DNA of 51,094 nucleotides, taken from assembly GCA_002707785.1 (NCBI GenBank), contig PANW01000082.1:1-51094 (forward strand), written 5' to 3'. Source of the stretch: Cellvibrionaceae bacterium (lineage in GTDB: Bacteria > Pseudomonadota > Gammaproteobacteria > Pseudomonadales > Cellvibrionaceae). Below are positions 1 to 8,562 of this stretch, one piece after another. The notes under the pieces are model-generated. The model saw only the letters and a program-made list of their open reading frames with translations, did no database searches and had not been told where the DNA came from. Position 1 is the stretch's first letter; each line of letters opens with the position of its first letter. The position numbers were made by a program, and so were the translations under genes.

Positions 1-24
1 ACTCTTGCTTTGTGCTTCTGTCAT
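1..24 (-). CDS. 5' end of an unidentified gene (partial)
   Basis: An ATG on the minus strand at 24-22 is preceded by a good Shine-Dalgarno sequence (AGGAGA, complement of 33-38) at normal spacing. The frame is open to the window edge and gives only eight residues beginning MTEAQSKS. No function can be named. The spacing and ribosome site make a real start likely, but eight codons cannot prove it. Confidence 0.4.
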
Positions 25-99
25 TTTAGTTGTCTCCTGTTTTACAACTAATTTTTGTGTTCTATCTATGTTCCCGGATCAGCAAATATTTGCCCATAT

Positions 100-170
100 G
101 GGGTTCTAGGGATTTTGCCTCCATATATTGCAAAAACCTCTGTAGCCCTCGTTATTCCTGGCCTGTAGAG
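100..170 (+). repeat. left terminal inverted repeat (71 bp)
   Basis: This segment matches the reverse complement of 3256-3326 at about 64 of 71 positions. It starts GGGGTTCTAGGG and ends GGCCTGTAGAG. It is much longer than the 38-bp repeats of classical Tn3; long ends of this kind are known in some Tn3-family branches. The transposase stop codon lies 6 bp inside. Confidence 0.85.
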
Positions 171-175
171 AGGTA

Positions 176-3100
176 TCAATTTTCGTTTCTCGGCCGATAG
201 CCCTCAATCGGTGCCATTAATTCATCCAGTTTTGGCAGTTCTCCCGTCGGCGCGAACGTGTACGTACCCCGGAAGTTGATATTCTCCCAGGCCACAGGTG
301 AGGCCCGCTTCACTGTTTCCTGGTATCTTTCATTGCGCTGTTCCTCGAAGCTGTCCAGCAGGTTACTGAGTACTTTCGAGTTGAAGTAGATGATGGCATT
401 AGCCACCAATCGGGCACTTTCGTTCCAGATCTGTATCTCCTCATCGCTATTGCCTCGGAACCGGTCGCTGTTGACGTTGCTGATTGCCCGACGCAGCTGG
501 TGATAAGCTTCACCCCGGTTCAGCGCTCGCTGCACGTGGTTTCTAAGGCTAGCGTCATCGATGTAATTCAGCAGATATTGGGCCTTTAGCAGTCGGTTGT
601 ATTCGGTCAGTGCCTTCAGTAACGGGTGGTTGTGCTTGTAGCCGGAGAGTTTACGGACCAACGTGGCTTGGTTGGTTTTCCGGTGAGCCAGTGAGACTGC
701 GATTCGCTGGATGGTGTCCCAGTGATCCATGATACTCTGCGTGTTAATCGGTTTGCGCAACGATAGTTTCACGCGCTGATTCTCATCTTCGGTGATGTTG
801 AACAGCTCGTTGATGACCTTGCCAACCTGGGCATATCGGGGTGCGAACCGATAGCCGAACAGATCGAGCAAGGCAAAGTTCACATGGTTTACCCCATGGG
901 TGTCAGTAGAGAGCGTATCTGGGATGATCTCAGTACTATTGTTCATCAGCAGGTCAAAGATGTAATGGGATTCATGTTCGTTGGCGCCGATCACCCGGGC
1001 ATTGATTGCCATATGATTGGCATTCAGACTGACCGCCGAGACACCTTTACTGGTACCGAAGTATTTTGAGGAATACCGTGTGCGGAACGTCTCGCGCTTG
1101 GCTTCGAACTTCTGGCCATCGGCACTGGCATGCAGACTGTCATCCTGAATGTTGTAGTGCTTGAAGATGCTCAGTCGTGTGGTGGCGTTGTTGATACGGT
1201 CATTGGCCGCATTCAAGGTTTCCAGCCGAAGGTAGTTCGCTTGGATAGTACTGAGCTGATCGTAGGTCCGATCGGAGATCTGGGCGATACCATAGATGCC
1301 CTGATTTGTGGCATTAGCGATCAGGATCGCCAACAGATCCACTTCGTACTGACGGCTTTTCGAACTCATGCCCAGCACATGCTCGAAGTCGTCAATGAAC
1401 GCGGTATCCTGATCCACCACACGCAAGACATCAGCGACGCTGATCGCTCTCATTTGCTGGAAGAACGGATTATTCACCAGGTGTTTCTTGCTGGCTGTAG
1501 GCAACCGCCAAAGGTGTTTACCGCCTTTCGGGCGCAGAATCACGTCCCGATTGTCCGAGCGTTCCAAGTATTCGCTGACCTCGTGTAACCGAAAGGTCAA
1601 CTCATCCGCCATGCGCGGGATCAGTCGCTTCGGATCCTCGCTGATTTTGGGTTGCTGCGTACCCTCGACTAAGGCCTGCTTCTGGCTTTTCCAGGTCTGT
1701 GGCTTCACCAGATCATCCTCTAACGCGCGATACCGAATGACTTCTGGCAGCATTAACTGGCCGTTTAACCGGTTGGGAATCTGCAGGTACAAGAACCATT
1801 CATACCTGGCTTTATCCATACTGCCATCGGGTTTCAGCAATAGTGGTCGTGTGGCTTTCGGCGGTAGACGCCGGTCAATGCAGGCATCTCCGAGCATATT
1901 GCCGGCGGTCAGATCCTGCCGAGCTTGATCTAAGACCCGAGCCAACCGTAGTGTTTTGTCGGTGCCTTCGATGCGCAGACAGCAAAATAGCGACCGTAAC
2001 AGGCCGGTTCTCAATGTGGATTCCGTATCCAGGTGTTGCCAGAACGCTTCCTCTGCCGACTGTTTCTGATTGCTGAGATACCGGCAGACCGAACTCAGGT
2101 CGCTGGCATTGAGAAACTGGAACGCCTGTTGCTGTACAGCATGGAATGACGTATTGGGGTCGATACGATCATCAACGAACAGATGCAGGATCTCAGCGGC
2201 TTTACTCACGTTGCTAGCAGCCTTTTGCCAATCCCGATAGACCCGCTCCTGCGCCAGCTGATGCGCTCGTTGCTTCACCTGGCGAGAGTGATGGATGAAC
2301 CCTTCTGCTATGCGTTCCAAGCCCTGCTGGTACCGAGATTGCAGGTAGCACAGCAGGTACAGGCACTGGTTAGCAGGCGACTGACGCTTAAGTTTAGCAC
2401 CGTAATAATCAATCCGTTCGGCATAGTGCTGCTGGTTTTTCTGAGACAGAGAAAGTGAGGCGAGTACAGTCGTTACATCCGCCATCAACGGTTGAATGTG
2501 GTGATACACCGCCAGTTCTTTCTGCAGCTCGGTACCGGTGAAGTTGCGAGCGCTCCCGCGCAGCTGTGTTAATGTAAAATAGTCCTCACCGGAAACCAGT
2601 GTATGCAGCATAGTCGTTAAACTTTGGCTGCAAGCGGCGTTGATCTGATCATACAATCGTTGCTGATGCTGCTTAACCACCTGACTGACGATCTTCTGCA
2701 GGGTACTGTAGGCAGGAATGGTGATCTTCTGGTGGGCCAGGTACTCGATTGCTGCGTCAAAGAGTGCGCGGGGTGCCACCCAGCTTTCAGCGCAGACCAG
2801 TAAGTGTTCAACAAGCCGGGGTTGATGTTCCTTATCTTTCCAGTTTTCGAAACCGATAATGAATAAAATACGTTCATAGATGCGGGATTTTTGGTCCGCT
2901 TTCAGGCTAAAGCGCCGAAATTTCAGACCAGCAAAGTGATGCTGCGCAATAAATACCAAGTCATCCTGCATGGATTTATAGGTCGGGTTGAGTAAGATAG
3001 GTTTGCACTTGAAGTAGCCCAACAATGCAATGGCGATACAACGGTACTTGCGTTGTCGTATTCTGGATAGCTCCTCCAGTTCTTTATCATTCAGCGTGAA

Positions 3101-3196
3101 GTAAAACCGTTGATAAGACTCGTTGAAGGAAGGGGCGCTGTATAAATCCTCGATTTCACCGGCAGTGAGAATTGATAGCCGTTTGTTTCTGCTCAT
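176..3196 (-). CDS. tnpA: Tn3-family transposase (DUF4158 type)
   Basis: A 1006-residue protein of full family length. It would cut and join transposon ends in replicative transposition. The N-terminal part resembles the DUF4158 DNA-binding region of Tn4651/Tn5041-like transposases. The C-terminal half holds the DDE catalytic triad: D693 in ADGQK, D765 in TDTHGVN, and E896 in RGEAYHQLRR. The start is preceded by AGGTC. It is a homologue of, but clearly diverged from, the second transposase at 44929-47958, with the same layout and catalytic motifs. The gene appears intact, so the element may still move or supply transposase to related ends. Confidence 0.92.
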   Translation of the reverse strand: MSRNKRLSILTAGEIEDLYSAPSFNESYQRFYFTLNDKELEELSRIRQRKYRCIAIALLGYFKCKPILLNPTYKSMQDDLVFIAQHHFAGLKFRRFSLKADQKSRIYERILFIIGFENWKDKEHQPRLVEHLLVCAESWVAPRALFDAAIEYLAHQKITIPAYSTLQKIVSQVVKQHQQRLYDQINAACSQSLTTMLHTLVSGEDYFTLTQLRGSARNFTGTELQKELAVYHHIQPLMADVTTVLASLSLSQKNQQHYAERIDYYGAKLKRQSPANQCLYLLCYLQSRYQQGLERIAEGFIHHSRQVKQRAHQLAQERVYRDWQKAASNVSKAAEILHLFVDDRIDPNTSFHAVQQQAFQFLNASDLSSVCRYLSNQKQSAEEAFWQHLDTESTLRTGLLRSLFCCLRIEGTDKTLRLARVLDQARQDLTAGNMLGDACIDRRLPPKATRPLLLKPDGSMDKARYEWFLYLQIPNRLNGQLMLPEVIRYRALEDDLVKPQTWKSQKQALVEGTQQPKISEDPKRLIPRMADELTFRLHEVSEYLERSDNRDVILRPKGGKHLWRLPTASKKHLVNNPFFQQMRAISVADVLRVVDQDTAFIDDFEHVLGMSSKSRQYEVDLLAILIANATNQGIYGIAQISDRTYDQLSTIQANYLRLETLNAANDRINNATTRLSIFKHYNIQDDSLHASADGQKFEAKRETFRTRYSSKYFGTSKGVSAVSLNANHMAINARVIGANEHESHYIFDLLMNNSTEIIPDTLSTDTHGVNHVNFALLDLFGYRFAPRYAQVGKVINELFNITEDENQRVKLSLRKPINTQSIMDHWDTIQRIAVSLAHRKTNQATLVRKLSGYKHNHPLLKALTEYNRLLKAQYLLNYIDDASLRNHVQRALNRGEAYHQLRRAISNVNSDRFRGNSDEEIQIWNESARLVANAIIYFNSKVLSNLLDSFEEQRNERYQETVKRASPVAWENINFRGTYTFAPTGELPKLDELMAPIEGYRPRNEN

Positions 3197-3255
3197 TCTT
3201 TGACCTAAAGGTCGAAGAAGATACCGAAATTTGGGCTAAATTAAAATTAATAGTC

Positions 3256-3326
3256 CTCTACAGGCCAGGAATGACGGGGGCTGCAGAGGTTTTTGCAATA
3301 TTTGGAGGCAAAAACCCTGGGACCCC
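3256..3326 (-). repeat. right terminal inverted repeat (71 bp)
   Basis: Mirror copy of 100-170. Read inward from 3326 it starts GGGGTCCCAGGG. The few differences from the left copy are mostly transitions, as expected from slow drift of an older insertion. The transposase start codon is at 3196, 59 bp inside. Confidence 0.85.
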
Positions 3327-3540
3327 TAGATAACTCATCAAATACCGCTGATAACCGCGCAACACCGGCTCCACTTGTAAGCATTCCGTTTTCCACATTC
3401 ATAAAAAACGGCGGCAGTTCATAACAAGCAACATCGATAACTCGATTGGCGGAGGCCGCACAGCAAATAGGCCAAAGCATCATCGCTAGAAAAAGTTTTA
3501 CGCTTGTCGAATTTAGAGACTGCCGCATAACATCTATCAA
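3327..3540 (-). pseudogene. truncated periplasmic substrate-binding protein (SBP_bac_3-like)
   Basis: The first 71 codons of a gene are cut by the transposon at 3326/3327. The start of the product has a signal peptide (charged N-terminus, hydrophobic LFLAMMLWPICCAASA) followed by IDVACYELPPFFM. That pattern is typical of the first strand of amino-acid-type solute-binding proteins (SBP_bac_3). Reading on into the transposon adds 26 foreign residues before a stop at 3247. The remaining two thirds are absent from the window: only 99 bp lie left of the transposon and they show no continuation. The family assignment rests on a short stretch and is tentative; that the gene is broken is clear. Confidence 0.55.
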
Positions 3541-3663
3541 CTCTTTTCACCCACAAGTAGCTGCATCGCTGCCATGACTAACTATTAGCAGATATCCCCA
3601 GCTGCACAAATTTCAGCCAAGACCTGATGATACAAAATCACTTCTCGAGACCATCAAAACGCT

Positions 3664-3681
3664 ATTGATAAATATATCAAT
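3664..3681. promoter_or_regulatory. type-1 operator upstream of the epoxide hydrolase
   Basis: ATTGAT-AAATAT-ATCAAT is a perfect 6-bp palindrome with a 6-bp centre, ending 41 bp before the epoxide hydrolase start. It is the first of eleven copies of the same signal in this window (see 9648, 12366, 21175 and 22321). The form suits a TetR-family dimer. The binding protein is inferred, most likely the TetR at 4932-5594 or at 16198-16866. Confidence 0.75.
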
Positions 3682-3722
3682 TGTGGTGTATTGTTAACTC
3701 GATAATAAGGGAGACCGTGTTT

Positions 3723-4880
3723 ATGACCATCGATGTGCGCAAATTCGAAATATCAGTTTCTAACGATACTCTGCAAGATCTTAAGCAGCGCTTAGCGCTC
3801 ACTCGCTGGCCAGAAAAAGAAACCGTTAACGATTGGTCCCAAGGCGTACCGCTGGAAAAGCTCAAACAACTTTGCAGCTACTGGGAAGACCAATACGATT
3901 GGTCACGCTGCGAAAGAAACCTTAATCGTTGGCCACACTTCAAAACCGAAATCGACGGCCTCGATATCCACTTTTTACACATTCGCTCACCTCATAAAAA
4001 CGCCACGCCAATGATTATGACGCACGGCTGGCCTGGCTCTATCATCGAATTTGCCGATGTTATTGAACCCCTAACGGAACCCGAAAAACACGGAGGTACT
4101 GCAGACGACGCATTCCACCTGATCATTCCGTCTTTACCAGGCTTTGGGTTTTCACAAAAACCAACATCGACCGGCTGGAACGTGGAGCGTATTGCGAAGG
4201 CTTGGACAACTCTAGTGAAACGCCTTGGCTATCGAGAATTTGTCGCTCAAGGCGGCGACTGGGGCTTTGTCGTTACCTCCGCCATTGGAAAGCTTGCACC
4301 GCCAGAGTGTTTAGGCATTCACGTAAATATGCTCATGGTAGAGCCCGATACATCGACCATGGATCAGCTCACACCACAAGAAAAGGCTGCACTGGATGAT
4401 ATGGCATTTTACCAAGATCATGACAGCGGCTATGCGAAACAACAATCAACACGTCCGCAAACCATCGGCTACAGCCTTGTCGACTCCCCTGTTGGGCTCG
4501 CTGCGTGGATTTACGAAAAGTTCTACGCTTGGACCGACAATAACGGTCAACCGGAAGACGCCATAGAGCTCGATAGGATACTCGACAATATCATGATGTA
4601 CTGGATCAACAAAACAGGTGCGTCCGCTGGGCGACTTTACTGGGAAAGTCTCGCTGATATTGCTGGGAAAACTGTTAATTTACCAACGGGCGTGAGCATC
4701 TTTCCCAAAGAAATATTTCGCCCATCACAGCGCTGGGCCGAACGCTATTATCGCGATATTTTTTACTGGAGCGAAACTGAAAAAGGCGGACATTTTGCGG
4801 CTTTTGAACAACCCGAACTATTTGTTAATGAAGTCCGCCAATGCTTTTCGGCATTAAAAGCTCATCATCAAAAACGCTAA
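3723..4880 (+). CDS. epoxide hydrolase, alpha/beta-hydrolase with EHN domain
   Basis: A 385-residue enzyme of the microsomal/juvenile-hormone epoxide hydrolase type, which opens epoxides to diols with water. It has an N-terminal EHN domain (about residues 1-100), then the oxyanion HGWPGS motif, the nucleophile elbow GGDWG (Asp nucleophile), and a C-terminal catalytic His in GGHFAAFEQPE. No signal peptide is seen, so it is cytosolic. A TTG at 3681 extends the frame, but ATG 3723 has AAGGGAG about ten bases upstream and begins MTIDVRKFEIS, as homologues do. A type-1 operator sits just upstream and a terminator follows. It fits next to a monooxygenase that could make epoxides from alkenes. Confidence 0.9.
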   Translation: MTIDVRKFEISVSNDTLQDLKQRLALTRWPEKETVNDWSQGVPLEKLKQLCSYWEDQYDWSRCERNLNRWPHFKTEIDGLDIHFLHIRSPHKNATPMIMTHGWPGSIIEFADVIEPLTEPEKHGGTADDAFHLIIPSLPGFGFSQKPTSTGWNVERIAKAWTTLVKRLGYREFVAQGGDWGFVVTSAIGKLAPPECLGIHVNMLMVEPDTSTMDQLTPQEKAALDDMAFYQDHDSGYAKQQSTRPQTIGYSLVDSPVGLAAWIYEKFYAWTDNNGQPEDAIELDRILDNIMMYWINKTGASAGRLYWESLADIAGKTVNLPTGVSIFPKEIFRPSQRWAERYYRDIFYWSETEKGGHFAAFEQPELFVNEVRQCFSALKAHHQKR

Positions 4881-4900
4881 GTACATCGATAAACTCTCTC

Positions 4901-4930
4901 GGCGTACACTCAGTACGCCAAGATATTTTT
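4901..4930 (+). terminator. rho-independent terminator after the epoxide hydrolase
   Basis: A perfect 7-bp stem GGCGTAC/GTACGCC with a 5-base loop is followed by a T-rich run (4926-4930). It lies 20 bp after the epoxide hydrolase stop, against the convergent TetR gene. Confidence 0.8.
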
Positions 4931-4931
4931 G

Positions 4932-5594
4932 TTAAACACCGGCGATATACCCATCCACCAATGACGTCACAGTTTCTAACACGTCGTCGCGTGATGATCC
5001 CGCAAACCGCATTTGAGCAATCATGTGCGCCGCACCCACAATCACTCGCGAAGCTAACTCAGCATTTACCGACTGGGCAATAGTTCCCTCGCGTGCACCA
5101 CGCAGTAAAACGACTTTGACACCACCGGTTGCATGCTTATAAAACTCCAGGTAGCTAGCCCACAGGCGCCCACGAATAGCCACACTCCACTCTAACCACA
5201 CTTGAATGTAGTCGGGATGGCGATCGATCGTATCGCAAAACTCCATCAGAATATTGATAATGATGTCCGGCGCGGCGGCACTATCTTCAAAGTGCTTTTC
5301 GACAACCTCGTGTATTAAGAAACGAGAAATCTCGGCAATGACCGAATCCACCATATTCTCTTTCGTAGGAAAGTAATGGAACGTGGTCGGTACCGAGACC
5401 CCTGACATTTCAGCGACATCACTGTGGTAGGCTTCGCCAATACCTTTTTTGGCGCAAATACTTAACGCACTGGCGAGTAATTGTGCTTTTCGTGCCTCGG
5501 GTGACATGCGAACGGCTCGCGCACGAGGCTTACCATCCGAACCGCTATTCGTCGTTTTTTTGGTCACACGAGAAACGGAAGCCTTCTTAACCAC
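4932..5594 (-). CDS. TetR-family regulator 1
   Basis: A 220-residue repressor. A basic tail (about residues 1-30) precedes a TetR_N helix-turn-helix (about 35-80) with recognition helix VSVPTTFHYFPT, then an all-helical ligand domain. The start codon is GTG at 5594. It is a close paralogue of the TetR at 16198-16866, with an almost identical recognition helix and the same MVKK-like start, so both may read the same operator. It lies 95 bp after the monooxygenase reductase on the same strand and could be the last gene of that operon, giving feedback control. No copy of the type-1 palindrome lies in the 95-bp gap before it. The ligand is unknown. Confidence 0.88.
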   Translation of the reverse strand: MVKKASVSRVTKKTTNSGSDGKPRARAVRMSPEARKAQLLASALSICAKKGIGEAYHSDVAEMSGVSVPTTFHYFPTKENMVDSVIAEISRFLIHEVVEKHFEDSAAAPDIIINILMEFCDTIDRHPDYIQVWLEWSVAIRGRLWASYLEFYKHATGGVKVVLLRGAREGTIAQSVNAELASRVIVGAAHMIAQMRFAGSSRDDVLETVTSLVDGYIAGV

Positions 5595-5689
5595 AGCGCA
5601 GGTACCTTATTTAGCAATAAAGCCTGAAAAGATACCATAAAAGGCCTATTCACCGCACTCTTTACCCCGCCACTAACGTCTGATTATTC

Positions 5690-6712
5690 TCAACCAGCGG
5701 TCGTTAAGAATTTGTCAAAGCGTATCCGTGAGCTAAACATACCTTTGTCTTTAAGCACATCAACGGCGGCATCAATCATGCCCGGAGGACCACAAAGATA
5801 ACCCTCACTATTGCGTAGCGACTCCGGTGTTATCCGCCGCACAACATCTGTGATTAAACCGACTTCGCCAGCCCACAAGTCGTCCTCTGGATTCGATAGT
5901 GCTGGATAATAATTAAAGTTCTCTAAGTCTGCCGCCAACGATCGAATTTGCGCGCCCCAGAATAGATCACGCTGAGTACGAGCCCCGTAAAAGAACACTA
6001 TTTCTCGCAGGGATTTTTCGGCGGCTAACTGTCTCAACATTGACATAATCGGTGCCATACCCGAGCCACCGGCAATCATAATGATTGGCGCATGTGTATC
6101 GACAACACCAAATTGGCCATAAGGTCCTCGAATCTCTAATGCATCACCAGGCTTTGCCTCGTTCTTAAGGTAGTGACTAAAATAACCGCTCGGTATTTGT
6201 TTAATCAATAACTCAATAAGGCGTGAATCTCCATCCGCATTTGCCATAGAGAATGCACGCCACTGGCCCTCTTCAGCTTTACTTACCTCCAAATATTGGC
6301 CAGATGAAAATTTGAAGTTTTGATCCGTATTGCAACGCATAACAACGTGAGCAATATCGTGCGTCACCCAGTTAAGTGCTTCGAGTGTTACGGTGTATTG
6401 AGCCACTGGAAATTCTGGCGTTAGCTCTTGTTCGCTATAATCGTCACTTAACTGCAGCACCAGATCTTCTTCGGGCAGCGCGCAACACAACAGAGCAATA
6501 TCGCTGTCTATTTCTTCCTCCGAAATGGCCGTTGCATGATCATTGTGCTCGACATAGCCCTCGACCACCTGAACCTTACAGGCACCGCACCCACCATGCT
6601 TACAACCGTGACGCATTGAAAGACCCGCCTTAAAGGCGGCCTCCAAAACGGTTTCATCATCTTGGCACGGGAATTCCACCGCGAAAGGCTCAAGCCTGAC
6701 CAGATAACTCAT
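5690..6712 (-). CDS. monooxygenase reductase component (2Fe-2S / FAD / NADH)
   Basis: A 340-residue electron-transfer protein that passes electrons from NAD(P)H to the diiron hydroxylase. The plant-type 2Fe-2S domain has C37, C42 and C45 in CKHGGCGAC, with a fourth Cys at 76 or 77. The FAD domain shows RAFSMAN, and the nucleotide domain shows GGSGMAPIMSMLR. Length and order match PrmB/MimB/phenol-hydroxylase reductases. ATG 6712 overlaps the end of the alpha-subunit gene by four bases (ATGA) with GGAGG upstream, so translation is coupled. It is the last enzyme gene of the monooxygenase operon. Confidence 0.93.
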   Translation of the reverse strand: MSYLVRLEPFAVEFPCQDDETVLEAAFKAGLSMRHGCKHGGCGACKVQVVEGYVEHNDHATAISEEEIDSDIALLCCALPEEDLVLQLSDDYSEQELTPEFPVAQYTVTLEALNWVTHDIAHVVMRCNTDQNFKFSSGQYLEVSKAEEGQWRAFSMANADGDSRLIELLIKQIPSGYFSHYLKNEAKPGDALEIRGPYGQFGVVDTHAPIIMIAGGSGMAPIMSMLRQLAAEKSLREIVFFYGARTQRDLFWGAQIRSLAADLENFNYYPALSNPEDDLWAGEVGLITDVVRRITPESLRNSEGYLCGPPGMIDAAVDVLKDKGMFSSRIRFDKFLTTAG

Positions 6713-8235
6713 ACCACCTCCGGTTCACTTCTCGGCGGCATCGGCGGGCGCTCAACCACGTAGTCACACGCCTTGATATCATCAAGCGTCCACATGCGCT
6801 TGGGATTGAGCTCAGGCTGGGCCATTAAGGTTTTTCCATCATCGCGGACATAACCTAGCGCCTGAATCACTTCTGATAGCTCTTTCCCTTCGTACAGATC
6901 ATAAAAGCTCTTTGAGCCGACGTATCGATCGGCTTCTTTGCGGAAAATATGTTCACAACCATCCGAACATAAGCAATAGTCTTTACCACGAAATAGAACC
7001 GAACGTGGGCGTGCTAAATCTTGTCGCGGAAAGATCGTTGGCCGATTACATACTTGGCAAAAATTTGGCAACCCACCTAGCTCTTTCAGAATCAATTTAC
7101 GATTATCGGGGTCTTTACAGTCGTTATAGGCCTCCCAGAAAGCACCAAAATTCTCTGTAAAACCGGGGTACTTCTCTTCAAACCATTCAAAATCGTTCTC
7201 GTTCAAGCCATCGAAACGATGAAAGAACACCGGCCAAGCGCCAAATAAATACACAGCCGTTGTGTGAGAGGTCCAGTCCAGGTCGGTGACCATTTGATCG
7301 AGAAACTTTGGCGGCTTTATGCCGAATTTTTCGAGTTTTTGATAGAACCCACCATAAAAATCGTCCATGACCCAGCGCATAGTCATCTCTTTACCCGACT
7401 CCGTACGCTTGTTAACAAAATAGTCGGAAAATAACATGTTGCCCGTACCAAAACTGCAATGGATCCGCCACGACCATTTGTCCATCGCCTCTTGGATCAT
7501 CGGTATATTGCGATCATCACTCAGGAGCGCACTCAAAGTCGACCAACCATTAGCCATGTGGCGAGCCTCGTCAGACTGGATCGTCATCATGGTCGACGCC
7601 ATCATGTCATCACCGTGCGCCGCAGCAGCCGAAGACAGCCCCACAAAAAATAAGTTGGTATAAGCTGTTTCGATAAACACCTGCAACCCAATCGAAGTCT
7701 CAACAGGGTCACTGGTCATCAAATCCTCAACCATTGAGCGAAATATGGCACTGCCTACGCTGTTGGCGTTGGCTTTTGCGGCAATGTCATACCCAACAGG
7801 ATCTTTCCAGTTACGCATATGATGGCGAATCACATTCATCTCAAGGTTCGAGTGACGCATCTCATCGAGCATCTGCATCATATAACCTTGACGCAATTCA
7901 ACCGGCGCAACCGTTCTCGCCATTCGCCCCATCGCGCGGGCGGCGGCGTATTCAACGCCGACCAAATTCGACAATCCGAATTTCATACCCTCCATCCAGC
8001 GTGCATCAGGCTCGCCTGTACTGAGTCGAGTTGATGCTTCTAGCAGCGCATAGTGACGGTCATCTTTTTCAAGCTCTTGCTCACAATACTCACGCACAAA
8101 TGTTTTAAACGGGTCGTTAGGCTTGGTATCTTTAATAAAAAACCGCGTTGTCTCTACCGATTTTTGTTCTGGGGTAATATAAGTAGGTTCCCACTCGAGG
8201 TCTTTGACTCGGTCGTACGCTTCTGTGATTTTCAT
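6709..8235 (-). CDS. soluble diiron monooxygenase, large (alpha) hydroxylase subunit
   Basis: A 508-residue catalytic subunit. Diiron ligands are visible as E95, E125/H128 (DEMRH), E189 and E223/H226 (DEARH), the classical two-ExxH pattern of bacterial multicomponent monooxygenases. The C-terminal part has a Cys-rich YHS-like segment (CQVC near residue 400 and a second Cys pair) and a tail with LGYVRDDGKTL and MWTLDDI, as in propane monooxygenase PrmA. It therefore belongs near the propane/MimA-type (group 5/6) soluble diiron monooxygenases. It would hydroxylate an alkane or epoxidise an alkene with O2. GAGAG precedes ATG 8235. The substrate cannot be read from the sequence. Confidence 0.93.
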   Translation of the reverse strand: MKITEAYDRVKDLEWEPTYITPEQKSVETTRFFIKDTKPNDPFKTFVREYCEQELEKDDRHYALLEASTRLSTGEPDARWMEGMKFGLSNLVGVEYAAARAMGRMARTVAPVELRQGYMMQMLDEMRHSNLEMNVIRHHMRNWKDPVGYDIAAKANANSVGSAIFRSMVEDLMTSDPVETSIGLQVFIETAYTNLFFVGLSSAAAAHGDDMMASTMMTIQSDEARHMANGWSTLSALLSDDRNIPMIQEAMDKWSWRIHCSFGTGNMLFSDYFVNKRTESGKEMTMRWVMDDFYGGFYQKLEKFGIKPPKFLDQMVTDLDWTSHTTAVYLFGAWPVFFHRFDGLNENDFEWFEEKYPGFTENFGAFWEAYNDCKDPDNRKLILKELGGLPNFCQVCNRPTIFPRQDLARPRSVLFRGKDYCLCSDGCEHIFRKEADRYVGSKSFYDLYEGKELSEVIQALGYVRDDGKTLMAQPELNPKRMWTLDDIKACDYVVERPPMPPRSEPEVV

Positions 8236-8254
8236 ATCAAGCTCTCAATATCTG

Positions 8255-8554
8255 TTAATTATTGGGCGAAAATACATGTACGGCGACAAAATCGTCGCCC
8301 ACTTCAATATCGCCTTTATACGTGGTTAGAACAGCCAAGAATTTTGACGTTGAATAGGGGTATCCCATTTCGGCGCTAAGACTTTCCATATCAAAGCGCA
8401 ACGTTTGATTATCAACGGTTAAAGACAGATAGGACTCGTGATCCTCGACGCTTAGTTCAGGGATGTTATCGAGCATATAATCGGCGATTATCTCTGCTTC
8501 TTCGCCGCCGATTAATTTTACCGATACCGAATTATTGGGTTGTAAATTACTCAT
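8255..8554 (-). CDS. monooxygenase coupling/effector protein (MmoB/DmpM family)
   Basis: A 99-residue protein of the size and position of the small cofactor-free effector that docks on the hydroxylase and tunes substrate access. It has no cysteine clusters, as expected. A strong AAGGAG lies six bases before ATG 8554. It sits 8 bp after the small-subunit gene and 19 bp before the large-subunit gene, so it belongs to the same transcript. The assignment rests mostly on length, context and general MmoB-like character. Confidence 0.8.
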   Translation of the reverse strand: MSNLQPNNSVSVKLIGGEEAEIIADYMLDNIPELSVEDHESYLSLTVDNQTLRFDMESLSAEMGYPYSTSKFLAVLTTYKGDIEVGDDFVAVHVFSPNN

Positions 8555-8562
8555 ATCACTCC

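Larger units (their letters stand above)
100..3326 (-). mobile_element. Tn3-family element with only a transposase gene
   Basis: A 3.2-kb unit is bounded by inverted repeats that both begin GGGGT at the outer edge, and it contains one gene, a Tn3-type transposase. No resolvase, recombinase or cargo gene is present, so it behaves like an IS of the Tn3 family. Tn3 elements normally create 5-bp target duplications. Here the flanks are CATAT (95-99) and TAGAT (3327-3331), which do not match. The gene broken on the right does not continue on the left, so the element probably mediated an adjacent deletion or was later rearranged. Confidence 0.85.

Noticed and set aside
1130-1588. Plus-strand frames of 60-150 codons inside the first transposase gene
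   Set aside because: They are antisense shadows of a clearly coding minus-strand transposase, without ribosome sites or family motifs. The same holds for similar frames in the TonB receptor, oxidoreductase and second transposase genes.
95-3331. A 5-bp target duplication around the first transposon
   Set aside because: CATAT and TAGAT agree at only three of five positions, so no duplication can be claimed.
3247-3540. A 97-residue complete gene on the minus strand
   Set aside because: The last 26 codons lie inside the transposon end, so only 3327-3540 is host sequence and the frame is a truncated gene.
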